Assembly: GCF_029016485.1 (NCBI RefSeq)
Contig: NZ_CP092107.1
Coordinates: 930,001 to 994,000 of the forward strand
Origin: Vibrio sp. JC009
GTDB taxonomy: Bacteria > Pseudomonadota > Gammaproteobacteria > Enterobacterales > Vibrionaceae
Direction of reading: 5' to 3'
DNA length: 64,000 nt
Shown here piece after piece: positions 18,926-28,428 of the stretch. The notes beneath the pieces are model-generated. The model saw nothing but the letters and a program-made list of their open reading frames with translations, was not told where the DNA came from and did no database searches. Position 1 is the stretch's first letter. Every line of letters begins with the position of its first letter. Made by a program: the position numbers and the translations under genes.

Positions 18926-20176
18926 TTAACCTACTGCTAGCAGTTGGTGATGTTGTCGCTTTCGGAAAGAAATAAATAACAGAGCAATCAGGGTGGTAAT
19001 AATTGTTAAAGTAAAGTGAGTCGTATAACCAAACTCAGAAATGATCGCACCGCATAGCAAAGCCATGACAATCGCAACCAGCATATCCACAGACTGAAAA
19101 AGTGAGAAGTCCACTCCTGATTGTTCACCATATGAGAGGTCCATCATTAATGTGTAAAGAGCGACGAACTTAGCTGCAGAAACAACTGCATTAGTGACGT
19201 AAAGAATGTGGAGACCATATTCAAAACCAATATAAGTCAACGAACAAGCCATAAGCACAGAGAAAATAGCAGCTTCTATCACCAGAAATAGAAGCAAGAC
19301 GCTGAATGCGCTAGAACGTTTTACAGCCCAGCCTCCTATTCCAACTCCAGCAAGACCTGTTATCACACCTCCTCCGGCAACTAATAGTCCAAGGTCTGCT
19401 AAGTTTATTCCCTGGTCGACCAAAAAAGGCATCATCATTGCGAGAGTACCGCGTGTTCCTAGTTGACATAAGGCGACAAGAAGCAGGCCCAAACGAACTT
19501 TAGGGTTGGAGAGCGCTTTTTTAATGGAAGGCTCTCTTTTTATGCTTTCACCGGTTGCTGTTTGAGCATTGTTCGCCTGCTTAAATAAATTCAGGCATGG
19601 TAAAGATATAACTAAAACCAGGCACGCCAAAATAAGCATCCCGTAGTTCCAGCTTATCTGGCTGGTAAGATAAATAAAAAGACCACCCCCAAAGACTCCT
19701 CCCAGATATGCACCGCCAACCTGCATCATATTCCCCAGATAGCGTTTCTCTGCAGGGAGTTGGTCAACCGCTAGACCATCGGTGGTTATATCTGCGACAG
19801 TAGAAATAAAAGTGAGGCTAAGGACACTGGCAAACAAGATTCCAACGTTGGATAAGTTGCCTGTTTTAGCGAGGAATAACATTATTCCAATTATCAGTAA
19901 TTGTGTGCCAAAAATGAGATAGCCGTGATGAGCCAGTCCGGTACCTTGTTTTCGTGACAGCTCTACCTTAGGAGACCAGAGAAACTTTATTGCCCAAGGC
20001 AACATAGCAGCATAGAACAAGCCGATCTGAGAAGTAGAAACACCCTCCGTTCGCAATACTGCAGGTATCCCTTGGAGAGTAAACATTCCAAGGAGTGACT
20101 GTATGGTGTAAACACTCAAGAGTACAAGCAACAGTGATTTAAGCCCCAAAAGGGGCTTTGTAGGTTTATTGCTCAT
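18926..20176 (-). CDS. MFS transporter of the siderophore operon (YbtX/AmpG-like)
   Basis: The 416-residue protein has about 12 membrane helices, an AmpG-type start (SLLGMFTLQGIPAVLRTEG) and the ADITTDGLAVDQL motif shared with the MFS protein at 12581-13843. YbtX-like MFS genes accompany YbtPQ-type importers in yersiniabactin loci. It starts 4 bp after the receptor gene. It may export the siderophore, recycle it or move a breakdown product. Confidence 0.8.
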   Translation of the reverse strand: MSNKPTKPLLGLKSLLLVLLSVYTIQSLLGMFTLQGIPAVLRTEGVSTSQIGLFYAAMLPWAIKFLWSPKVELSRKQGTGLAHHGYLIFGTQLLIIGIMLFLAKTGNLSNVGILFASVLSLTFISTVADITTDGLAVDQLPAEKRYLGNMMQVGGAYLGGVFGGGLFIYLTSQISWNYGMLILACLVLVISLPCLNLFKQANNAQTATGESIKREPSIKKALSNPKVRLGLLLVALCQLGTRGTLAMMMPFLVDQGINLADLGLLVAGGGVITGLAGVGIGGWAVKRSSAFSVLLLFLVIEAAIFSVLMACSLTYIGFEYGLHILYVTNAVVSAAKFVALYTLMMDLSYGEQSGVDFSLFQSVDMLVAIVMALLCGAIISEFGYTTHFTLTIITTLIALLFISFRKRQHHQLLAVG

Positions 20177-20180
20177 CTGA

Positions 20181-22169
20181 TTACAGTTCCCAGTTCAGGG
20201 TCAAACCGATTTCACTGCCGTCACCATACTGGTAGTAATTTGTACCCATCATGCTAAAGCCATAGGTGGTGTAGGTCTCATCAGTAATATTGTTTAAGAA
20301 TAACCGGGCTGAGAAGGTTTCACTGTAGTCATAGTTGAAGGATAGATCTGTTACAATATAGTCGGATTGAGACAGGGTGTTGTCGACGTCAAAGTACGTT
20401 TTCGACGTGTACCGAGCATTGGTCTGTATCGAAACATCACCATCGACAAGAGCTTGTGGTAGGAAGTATTCAAAACCAAGATTAGCCGTCCCTTCTGGAG
20501 CATACGCTAAAGAGTTACCTTCATAATCCCCGGTACCATCTTCAAAGGTTGATTTACCGGCAGTGGCTCCAAGGTTAATGGTTAAATCGTCAGTAGCAAA
20601 GTAAGTTAGCTCCAGCTCAATACCTTTACTCAGAGAGTCGCCAACATTAAATAAGCTTAACTGACCTATGGTATCACCGACATATGCCTGCGTATCTTCA
20701 GTCTCAATCCAGTAAATCGCACCACTGATTAATAGTTGGTTATCCAACAGTGCTGTACGCCAACCTAACTCTGCGTTGGTGGAAGTTTCAGCGTCATAAC
20801 CTTCATATGCTTCGCTAGATGTAGGTACGTGGTTATAGCCAGCAGGGCGGTAGCCACTGGATAGTGAGGAGTATAACCGTGTATCAGGGGTAACTTGCCA
20901 GCCAATGGCTACTTTGGGGATAATTGCAGAATCGGTAAGAGACTGGTCATAGCTACTGGATACATACATGTTACCACTGAAGTCAGAGCTTGCTTCCAGA
21001 TATGAGGCCCTCAACCCAAAGGTTAAATCAAGAGATTCTGTTATTCCGTAAACCGCTTCACCAAACAGGGCGTAGGTATCCGTCTGAATCTTATTGGTGC
21101 CACTATAAGCTTCGCCATCGTAGTGTTTCGATTCAAGGTATGCACCTAAAACTGCATCTAAGTTATCACCATATTGGGTAGTCAGACGGAGTTCCTGAGA
21201 AAAAGTTTTCTGATCCTCAACCGAGTCGTAGCCAAAAAACTCCCTTTCAATATCGCGAGTCTGTATCGCAGTCACACTGGTGATCTGACTCTCTCCCAGA
21301 TCGTAACCGACATTCAATGCATAGGTGTAAACGTCTCGCTGCAGGTCAGGAATAACGGTACTGGTTTCCCCCGCCTTGTACTGTGCTTCTGTCAGATACA
21401 CCTCTTCCTGGCTATCAAGCTGGTCAGCTGCCAGCGAGAAAGTAGAGCTTATTGCGGAGTTGTCCGGAAGATAGTGAAAACGGGCAAGCCCTGAGAACTC
21501 ATCGGACTCATCAAAATCGCTTTCGTTGTTGCCTGAGCCAACATAGTCGATAGTGCCTTCTTCTCTCGCGCCTTTCAATGTAATGTCAGCATAACTGCTT
21601 TCACCAATTTCTGCTGCTCCGCTTAGTTCGAGTTGCTTATTAAGATTGCTGTAGCTCACTGATGAAGAAAGCTGAGGCTGATCAACCACTTTTTTAGTGA
21701 CTATATTTATAACGCCAGCCTGAGCATTACTTCCGTATAGTGTACCTTGCGGGCCACGTAGCAGCTCTACTTGCTCAACATTTACCAGTGGCTGGGTCAG
21801 AAAAGTACTGTCCTGTGGAATGCCGTCAACGTATACGGTAAGTGGCATGTTGTAATAATCATTTGAGTTGATCCCTCTGAGCGTTACACTCGGGAAAATC
21901 CGGCTTCCCCGGGACTCAATCACTAAGCCTGCAAACACTTTTCCAAGATCCTGCACCTGAGTTACATTCGCTTTTTCAAGCTCTTCAGCTGTGACTACAG
22001 AAATGGCGTTATCTACTTCTTTAAGCGAAACATCCCGCTTGGTAGATTCAATAACCATAACCTCCATGGCTTCTGTGTTTGCAGTACTAGCTAAAGCTGA
22101 GCAGCTTCCGCCAGTTCCGGCGATGACCGCTGAAGCGACTAAAGTTCGTTTTAATAAACTGTTATTCAT
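20181..22169 (-). CDS. TonB-dependent siderophore receptor (FyuA-like size and layout)
   Basis: The 662-residue protein has a signal peptide (cleavage near LAS-TAN), a plug domain (about 40-160; AISVVTAEELEKANVTQVQD, QVELLRGPQGTLYGSNAQAG) and a beta-barrel of about 500 residues ending with WEL, a normal outer-membrane C-terminus. Length matches FyuA/Psn (about 673), the yersiniabactin receptor, and the neighbouring genes resemble ybtP, ybtQ, ybtX and ybtA. The ligand is inferred to be a phenolate-thiazoline or other ferric siderophore. The ATG at 22169 is chosen over a TTG three bases upstream; AAGGA lies about 10 bases before it. Confidence 0.87.
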   Translation of the reverse strand: MNNSLLKRTLVASAVIAGTGGSCSALASTANTEAMEVMVIESTKRDVSLKEVDNAISVVTAEELEKANVTQVQDLGKVFAGLVIESRGSRIFPSVTLRGINSNDYYNMPLTVYVDGIPQDSTFLTQPLVNVEQVELLRGPQGTLYGSNAQAGVINIVTKKVVDQPQLSSSVSYSNLNKQLELSGAAEIGESSYADITLKGAREEGTIDYVGSGNNESDFDESDEFSGLARFHYLPDNSAISSTFSLAADQLDSQEEVYLTEAQYKAGETSTVIPDLQRDVYTYALNVGYDLGESQITSVTAIQTRDIEREFFGYDSVEDQKTFSQELRLTTQYGDNLDAVLGAYLESKHYDGEAYSGTNKIQTDTYALFGEAVYGITESLDLTFGLRASYLEASSDFSGNMYVSSSYDQSLTDSAIIPKVAIGWQVTPDTRLYSSLSSGYRPAGYNHVPTSSEAYEGYDAETSTNAELGWRTALLDNQLLISGAIYWIETEDTQAYVGDTIGQLSLFNVGDSLSKGIELELTYFATDDLTINLGATAGKSTFEDGTGDYEGNSLAYAPEGTANLGFEYFLPQALVDGDVSIQTNARYTSKTYFDVDNTLSQSDYIVTDLSFNYDYSETFSARLFLNNITDETYTTYGFSMMGTNYYQYGDGSEIGLTLNWEL

Positions 22170-22210
22170 CAAGTTATATCCTTATTTCATCATCTTTTTT
22201 GATGCTATTT

Positions 22211-23917
22211 CTAGGCTTGTGCCTTGTTTTTAAGTGAGTTCTGGGCAAACCAGATCTTCTGATAAGTTTCGTTGTCGGCTAAAAGCGAAGTATGCTCCGC
22301 AACAGCAAGTATTTGTCCCTGCTCCATCAGGCAGATCTGGTCAGCATGCGTGATAGTCTCTAAGCGGTGTGCGATGGTGATGACGGTCTTCCCCTGACAT
22401 AAAGTTCTGAGCGTTTCTAAAATTTGCTTCTGATTTTCCGCATCTAGTGCGGATGTCACTTCATCAAGCAGAACAATTGGGGTTTGCCGCATAAGTGCTC
22501 TTGCTATGGATAAACGCTGGCGCTCTCCCCCAGACAACAGATTGCCGTTTTCACCAATCTCACTTTCAAGTCCGGCTGGTAGCCGTTGGATCAGATCATC
22601 CAGTCCAGCCTGACGAATAGCCTCATTAAGATCGGCATCACTGGCATTCGAGTTAGCAATCAAAAGGTTGTCACGTAAACTTCCCGCAAATAACTGGACA
22701 TGCTGAGTTATGTAGGAGAGGCTCTTATACCAGTGATAAGTACCAGCCTCTTCTAAACTTTTTCCGCCGATTTGCACATGTCCCCGAGTGGCAATATGGA
22801 AGGCGGCAATCAAATTAAGTAAGGTTGTTTTCCCGGATCCACTCGGCCCCGTGATAGCCAGGTGCTGACCCTGCTTTACCTGTAAGTTGATATCTTTCAG
22901 TACGGTTTGCTCTCCCATTTCAAAAGAAACATCTTTCAATTCAATATCAAAATGAGTGGGCAGGACTCCATCGTGTGGCTGATGGGGAGCTGTGGCGAGA
23001 TCATGTAACCGGTGGGCTGCTTTGATCATATATCGCAGCAAAGCAGAGAATATGGTCATACGAACAAATGGACGGGTAGAGGCAACGCATGCTATGACGA
23101 CAACCAGCCATTCCCCGCTGGTGATTACACCATGGATAACCAGATCGGCCCCAACCAGAGCGACCAATGGCCCACTAAGTTCCAGCACCAGTGTTGCAAA
23201 CACAACTCCGGTTCCTCCGGCCCATTCCAGACCAAGGCCGCTTTTTCTAAGCGCTTCGATTTGATCACATAGTGGTGACGCTAGCTTATCTGCACGTCCA
23301 AAGCTTTTCAGCATGGGCAGACACTCTATGTACTCTAATGTCTTGTTGGCACAAGCGAGATTGACGCAGTGGTTGTGCTGAGCGCTATTAGAAAACCGCT
23401 TTTCAGTAAACAGCAGGATACCCCAAGCTATTGATACCACGCCCAGCAATAAAGCACCGAGTACCGGATTGACCATAAAGATCACGCCCGTCATTGCTAT
23501 TGGGATTACCCAGGCGGCGATAAAGTCAGCAGCCAAATGGCTGAATATGTGTTCAAACTGTTTCATGTCAGTGGTGACAAGCTTGATTTTCTCACCTAAC
23601 CCCTTTCCGGTCAGCGCTGCAAGAGGTTGACTGCGGATGTCCAGTAGCAGAGTTTTACGAAGCTGATGGCTGATATCATAGGCTCCGAGGAAACTCTGTT
23701 TAGCGGTCTGACCAAATATCCACTGCCCGACAATAACTGCAATTGATATCAGTACCATATGCGTAAGTGTGATTTCTATGCCTTCTCGCAGGAAGACGAA
23801 CAGGATCAGCCAACAGATCAATGGCAGTGCTTCACTGGCTATTTTTCCACTGACACCAACCCAAAAGTCGCGATGGCTCGCCTTGCTGTGTTTAAGCAAA
23901 TACGCAATCTTATTCAT
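22211..23917 (-). CDS. ABC transporter, fused membrane and ATPase domains (YbtQ-like)
   Basis: The 568-residue protein has an exporter-type six-helix domain (about 1-300) and an ATPase domain with Walker [14 protein letters not shown], signature LSGGERQRLSIARAL and Walker B VLLDEVTSALD. It overlaps the partner half-transporter gene by 8 bp, so the two form a heterodimer. YbtP/YbtQ and IrtA/IrtB show that exporter-fold ABC proteins can import ferric siderophores through the inner membrane; the receptor next door favours import here. Confidence 0.85.
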   Translation of the reverse strand: MNKIAYLLKHSKASHRDFWVGVSGKIASEALPLICWLILFVFLREGIEITLTHMVLISIAVIVGQWIFGQTAKQSFLGAYDISHQLRKTLLLDIRSQPLAALTGKGLGEKIKLVTTDMKQFEHIFSHLAADFIAAWVIPIAMTGVIFMVNPVLGALLLGVVSIAWGILLFTEKRFSNSAQHNHCVNLACANKTLEYIECLPMLKSFGRADKLASPLCDQIEALRKSGLGLEWAGGTGVVFATLVLELSGPLVALVGADLVIHGVITSGEWLVVVIACVASTRPFVRMTIFSALLRYMIKAAHRLHDLATAPHQPHDGVLPTHFDIELKDVSFEMGEQTVLKDINLQVKQGQHLAITGPSGSGKTTLLNLIAAFHIATRGHVQIGGKSLEEAGTYHWYKSLSYITQHVQLFAGSLRDNLLIANSNASDADLNEAIRQAGLDDLIQRLPAGLESEIGENGNLLSGGERQRLSIARALMRQTPIVLLDEVTSALDAENQKQILETLRTLCQGKTVITIAHRLETITHADQICLMEQGQILAVAEHTSLLADNETYQKIWFAQNSLKNKAQA

Positions 23918-25577
23918 TGACGACTCCCTTCTGCTTTATCTCACTTAGAACGCCATCTTTCAGGCGATAACTGTGGGTCGCATCGGTAAGGGCTTGTGTT
24001 CGATGGCTGATGATCAATTGAATTTGATTGGGTGAAAATCTTCTTAGCCCGGTAAGGACCATCTGCTCTGTGAAATTATCAAGATGGGAGGTGGCTTCAT
24101 CGAGAATAAGTACCGGAGTATTTGCCAAAGCAGCACGAACAATGGCAAGGCGCTGTATTTCACCACCACTGAAAGCACGTTCAGTCTCACCGATATCGGT
24201 TTCAAGTTGCTCTGGCAAGTCACGTATTAACTGGTTAAGCCCAACCAGAGTTAACAATTGCCATATTTTTTTGTCTTCAGTATCTGGCAGAGAAAGAGCG
24301 ATGTTATCTCTTAGTGACCCGGTAAAAAACTTAGGGTGTTGGTCCACGACTGCCAGTAACTGGCTTCGTTTATCGTCACTTATGCCATTAAGTGGCAGAT
24401 CATTGTAATACCAGCCACCAGCTTGTGGCTCAACGGTTCCTGACAGTGTCCCCAGCAAGCTGCTTTTTCCCGACCCGGAAGATCCCTGAAATACGATGCG
24501 TTCTCCCGGGAAAAAACTTAAGTTCACTGAGTGAAAGAGGTGCCTCTCTCCTCTGAATAAACTCAGGCTTTGACAACTTAACTCTTTCAACTGCTGGCAA
24601 GGAGATGCGTTCTCGGTTTCATAATGGTGAAACAGTGGAATCAGGCGGCCGATAGCGAGCATAGATTGCTGAACCTGGCCGAATATCTGGGTGAGATCCA
24701 ACCAGGGTTTTAATATTCCGGCGCAAAGCATGACTATCATTGCCAGCTCAACGTGAGTAAGATCACCGATAACAGTAAAGTACAGAGCAAAAGGAATGGT
24801 AGTCATTAGCGAGGCTTGAGCCAGGGTCACAAATGTGACCCAGGCACCAACCATCTGGTTAGTGTAGGCGCCTACCAGCTTGTGATGTTTGTTCATAGTG
24901 CGGCTTAGTTGGCGGTAAGAGTCTACATCTACGCCAAACAGTTTCATCACCCCAATGCTACGTAAGAACTCCAGTTGTGCCTGATGCATATGGCTAACGA
25001 TCTGGTTGTAGCTTTCCTGCCGCTTGGTAAAACCACGCATCATTAAAAACTGAGCAACAGCGGCTAAAGGGAGTGGACTTAGGGCGAACAAGCCTACCCG
25101 CCAGTCGATCCATAGCAAGACGGCCATTAGAAGAACTGGGGTTAGCAGCCCACTGATAATATCAGTAGTGTGATGGGCTATTAATGGCTCCAGCGACTGA
25201 CAATCATCACTTATACGCTTTTCTAAATCACCACGATGGAATTTTTGCAGTCGCTCATTTGGCATACTGGCCAGAGCCTTTACGATATACTGTCTGACTC
25301 TCTGGATAACATGATAAGCCACTAAGTGTGCCTGCCAGACAGAAAGTGTATAAAACACATAGCGCAACACAATGGCTGTTGCCATGGCGATCAGATAGAT
25401 TTCCGGATGGTCCCCCTTCAACAAAACGTTTGCAGCCTGGAAAAAGCAGACCCAGGGAATAAGCTCAATCAAAGAGCTGAGTATTGCACAGCCGATCGTA
25501 GCCCACATGCGGGATTGCTCTGATTTTAGCATTTCCATAAGTGCACTCTTGGTGCCCATGGTTTGAGATAGATACAT
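23910..25577 (-). CDS. ABC transporter, fused membrane and ATPase domains (YbtP-like)
   Basis: The 555-residue protein is the first gene of the iron operon. It has an exporter-type membrane domain (about 1-310) and an ATPase with Walker A GSSGSGKSSLLGTL, signature FSGGEIQRLAIVRAA and Walker B VLILDEATSHLD. The ATG at 25577 is chosen because AAGGAG lies 7-12 bases upstream; the reading frame runs on to 25607 across the Fur box. It pairs with the overlapping gene at 22211-23917. Confidence 0.85.
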   Translation of the reverse strand: MYLSQTMGTKSALMEMLKSEQSRMWATIGCAILSSLIELIPWVCFFQAANVLLKGDHPEIYLIAMATAIVLRYVFYTLSVWQAHLVAYHVIQRVRQYIVKALASMPNERLQKFHRGDLEKRISDDCQSLEPLIAHHTTDIISGLLTPVLLMAVLLWIDWRVGLFALSPLPLAAVAQFLMMRGFTKRQESYNQIVSHMHQAQLEFLRSIGVMKLFGVDVDSYRQLSRTMNKHHKLVGAYTNQMVGAWVTFVTLAQASLMTTIPFALYFTVIGDLTHVELAMIVMLCAGILKPWLDLTQIFGQVQQSMLAIGRLIPLFHHYETENASPCQQLKELSCQSLSLFRGERHLFHSVNLSFFPGERIVFQGSSGSGKSSLLGTLSGTVEPQAGGWYYNDLPLNGISDDKRSQLLAVVDQHPKFFTGSLRDNIALSLPDTEDKKIWQLLTLVGLNQLIRDLPEQLETDIGETERAFSGGEIQRLAIVRAALANTPVLILDEATSHLDNFTEQMVLTGLRRFSPNQIQLIISHRTQALTDATHSYRLKDGVLSEIKQKGVVNE

Positions 25578-25589
25578 GAACGACTCCTT

Positions 25590-25608
25590 AATGGGAATCA
25601 TTCTCATT
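25590..25608. promoter_or_regulatory. Fur box before the siderophore-uptake operon
   Basis: Minus-strand reading AATGAGAATGATTCCCATT matches AATGANAATNATTNTCATT except at one position. It ends 13 bp before the ATG of the first ABC gene, a position that would block transcription or initiation when iron is plentiful. Confidence 0.72.
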
Positions 25609-25768
25609 CATTATGTGCTATAACAATAGTAAGATCGGGAATCAGAATGTAACTATCAGGAATATTTGGCCGACTAAGCAGATTCTTCAAACATCAATGA
25701 TGCCTGCATGGCTCGGTTGAAACGGTAAAGTACCGATATTTGCATCAATAGATGCTCATTGGACTATA

Positions 25769-25787
25769 AGTGAGATTAATTATCATT
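25769..25787. promoter_or_regulatory. Fur box before the AraC-family gene
   Basis: AGTGAGATTAATTATCATT, read on the minus strand, matches the vibrio Fur pattern at all but two fixed positions. It lies 43 bp before the AraC ATG, so the activator itself is probably iron-repressed. Confidence 0.6.
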
Positions 25788-25829
25788 TAATATTAGCAGT
25801 GCGAGTTAAGAAAAGTAAAGGTGTACTGT

Positions 25830-26720
25830 ATGAGCAATATTGTTGATAGCTTAAATGTAACTAGTGACTTAGAAGGACAGTATGATGTGATCACACTGGA
25901 CGATGGTGTTACTGCATATATTGTAAATTGTACAGCAAGGCGCGCCGTTAACTTTAACGATCCCGCTGATGCCGGTTTCTATATCAGCTTTATCGGTACC
26001 AACGATGCTCATAGCCCCGACTATCCCGAATATCCGGCAGAAACCTTTGCTTTTCGCTGCATCGCCTCCATGCTACATGAGCCTGAGCCCAACAATCTTA
26101 TTTCACTCAAAAAACAGGGGAAAATTGAGAGCATCCGCATTCACTTTCCTCTGCAGCATAGTTTAACCAAGAGCCTTTTACCGGAGAGTGATTCGCCATT
26201 CAGGCCCTTCAAACTCTATGAAATGGGGTGGCAAATGCCTTTAAGTGGTCAAGTTCGTGAAGTGGCAGCGTCTGTATGGAATAACGATTTCCAAGGGGGA
26301 ACCCGGGCATTATGGCTAAAGGGGAAAATATATGAGCTGCTCGCTTTACTGATGATGCACAGGCAACCCAAATCTTTGGCTGATAAAGCGTGTGAAAGGA
26401 TCGCCCAGCAGCCATATCTCAACTGGAATATACCTCGCCTTGCAAGAGAGTTAGCCACAAACGAGTGCTACCTGAAACAATCATTTCGGCAGCAGTTTAA
26501 TATGGGGGTCGCTGGTTGGATTCAGTCCCACCGGATTGGACTGGCCAAAGAACGGTTGGCCGACCCCAGCGAGACTATTACTCAAATTGCATTAGATCTT
26601 GGTTATCAAAGCGGGAGTTATTTCTCTAAAGTCTTTAAACAGCATACTAATTTAACGCCTAAAGAATTTCGTGGTGAATTATCTGGGACTGTATCCAACA
26701 AGATTATCAATGAGCACTAA
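25830..26720 (+). CDS. AraC-family regulator of siderophore uptake (YbtA-like)
   Basis: The protein has 296 residues from the ATG at 25830 (a GTG at 25821 is the alternative; AAAGG lies upstream). The C-terminal 100 residues carry two helix-turn-helix units (IPRLARELATNECYLKQSF and ETITQIALDLGYQSGSYFSK), the second with the AraC signature ending in TPKEFR. The N-terminal part is a likely ligand domain. Its place, divergent from the ABC-receptor operon, mirrors ybtA, whose product activates receptor and transporter genes when the siderophore is present. Confidence 0.85.
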   Translation: MSNIVDSLNVTSDLEGQYDVITLDDGVTAYIVNCTARRAVNFNDPADAGFYISFIGTNDAHSPDYPEYPAETFAFRCIASMLHEPEPNNLISLKKQGKIESIRIHFPLQHSLTKSLLPESDSPFRPFKLYEMGWQMPLSGQVREVAASVWNNDFQGGTRALWLKGKIYELLALLMMHRQPKSLADKACERIAQQPYLNWNIPRLARELATNECYLKQSFRQQFNMGVAGWIQSHRIGLAKERLADPSETITQIALDLGYQSGSYFSKVFKQHTNLTPKEFRGELSGTVSNKIINEH

Positions 26721-27073
26721 ATTCCCTAGTTATTACTCATTCGTAGGTACTTAAGCATAAAAAAATGTTCAAGTTCAGCAAGATAACTTTTATTCCATAA
26801 CAGGGTATATCCCCAGTCCCATAGCAAGTAAAGGTGTCTCAATATCTCGTTTCAGGTGGGCCCTTTTGCAATACTTGAAATGTTTTCTAGCTTCACTCGA
26901 TGACACAGCTTTTTCTGCATAAAGTGAATATTACATCGCTGTACGGAGATGGAAGCTTCCGTCCAATAATGAGTCACGATACCAGCAAGCTGTCTGTACG
27001 AGTTGGTTGTGACTCATCAGAATATGTGTAAGAAAGCCGGGAGTATTTGTTAGTGTTTCTTACCTGGATTTGC
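26721..27073. other. Intergenic region with two dyads, no gene seen
   Basis: This 353-bp stretch separates the AraC gene and the DUF2058 gene, which converge. It contains a 10-bp palindrome GGAAGCTTCC (26951-26960), a 9-bp inverted repeat ATGAGTCAC/GTGACTCAT (26969-26977 and 27009-27017), and GTAAGAAA/TTTCTTAC (27028-27035 and 27056-27063), a weak candidate terminator. No coding frame of note is present. Confidence 0.5.
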
Positions 27074-27595
27074 TTACCACATCAAATCATCCGGCACGAC
27101 AAACTTCGCGTACGGATCGTCTTCAGCAAGCTCTTCTTCAGATGAAGACTTATTCTCAATAATGGTCTCTTCATCGCGCGCTGCAATTTTGTATGCCACT
27201 GATGACGGGATAACCGCATAGCCCTCTTCATACCGGGCAACAGACAGTACGCCTTTAATCAGCTGATCGCGGATATCCTGCTCAACATAAATGGATTTAA
27301 TAAAAGTACCATCGGTGAAGTTGTACTTGATATCACCATCTTTAAGATCGATTCTGTTCATCTCAATCAGTTGCTTCACCTGAGCTTTAATCTCTTTGCT
27401 CAGTTGCTGCTCATCTCTCTGCTTGTTCAGCTCGATATCCCGCTGACGCTGAGCTTCTTTATTATGCTCTACCGCTGCTTTGGCTTCACGGGCCTGAACA
27501 CGGGATTTCTTCGAACCTTTCTTGGCTTTTTTTAATTTCTTTTCGTTAACCAGACCAGCTTTTAACATCTGCTCTTGTAGGCTTAATTTTGACAT
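27074..27595 (-). CDS. DUF2058 protein (YaiL-like)
   Basis: The 173-residue protein starts with the family pattern LSLQEQMLKAGLVNEKK, then a strongly basic lysine-rich stretch (residues 18-45) and an acidic C-terminus ending in DDLMW. DUF2058 proteins are conserved in gamma-proteobacteria and predicted to bind nucleic acid; the function is not established. It is not obviously linked to either island and looks like a core gene between them. Confidence 0.85.
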   Translation of the reverse strand: MSKLSLQEQMLKAGLVNEKKLKKAKKGSKKSRVQAREAKAAVEHNKEAQRQRDIELNKQRDEQQLSKEIKAQVKQLIEMNRIDLKDGDIKYNFTDGTFIKSIYVEQDIRDQLIKGVLSVARYEEGYAVIPSSVAYKIAARDEETIIENKSSSEEELAEDDPYAKFVVPDDLMW

Positions 27596-27655
27596 TTTCT
27601 ATCCAAACACTGATTTTTTGTGCATTTTCGCATTTATCCGGGTATTTGGCACTGC

Positions 27656-28381
27656 CTAATTTTGATGTAATCGAGGTTCATATTCATTTAAGAAGTTGCA
27701 GAACCAGCGCATAACCAATGATGAATCCGGAGCAGAGTTCAGACTGCTTATTGCGGGAATGTAATGCTCGTCTCCGATAGCTTCTCTCATCTTTCCAAGC
27801 AAACATCTTTCAAAATCTACCGTGAACTCCGGATGTCCCTGAACAGTTAAAATATGCTTACCCTTAGTCAGCATATAATTAGGACAGAACTCACTTGAAA
27901 CAATAGCCTTCATTGAAGAAGGCAAACTGATGACCTGATCCTGATGAAAGACCAGAAGCTCAAGTGCTGACTTTTCTGGCTTCATCCATGGAAGTTGAAT
28001 ATTGATTTTATTATCACTGCTCAGCCCTACTCCCCAACCTTTAGATGACTTTTCAACCCGGCCTCCTAACGCAAGAGCAATAATCTGATGCCCAAAGCAG
28101 ATACCAAGAAGCGGTTTATGCTGCATATCACATTTACGTATCCACGCAGCAAGTGCATTTATCCACGGCAAGTCGGCATAGGCATCATAAGTACTACCTG
28201 TAATAATATAAGCATCGCAGCCATCATCAGTCTGTGGTAACTCATCCTTCATCGCATTAAACAGCAGATAGTCGTGCTGACTAAAAGGTGCAAGCCCCTG
28301 CTGAATCATATCCGCAAATTCCCCGAACTCAGACGACAATACCGGGTCGACGATATCACAAACGATTATGCCTATTTTCAT
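27656..28381 (-). CDS. Class I glutamine amidotransferase-like protein
   Basis: The 241-residue protein has a complete triad: nucleophile Cys in GICFGHQIIALALGG and His/Glu in VQGHPEF. Stand-alone members of this GMP-synthase-like group act on small-molecule glutamine or gamma-glutamyl substrates. It starts 47 bp after the IsfD-like gene on the same strand, so it likely belongs to the taurine regulon and may serve nitrogen handling. The substrate is not known. Confidence 0.8.
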   Translation of the reverse strand: MKIGIIVCDIVDPVLSSEFGEFADMIQQGLAPFSQHDYLLFNAMKDELPQTDDGCDAYIITGSTYDAYADLPWINALAAWIRKCDMQHKPLLGICFGHQIIALALGGRVEKSSKGWGVGLSSDNKINIQLPWMKPEKSALELLVFHQDQVISLPSSMKAIVSSEFCPNYMLTKGKHILTVQGHPEFTVDFERCLLGKMREAIGDEHYIPAISSLNSAPDSSLVMRWFCNFLNEYEPRLHQN

Positions 28382-28428
28382 TAATATCCTTATCCTTGTT
28401 TCTTATGGCACCTACCGTTAACCCTACT

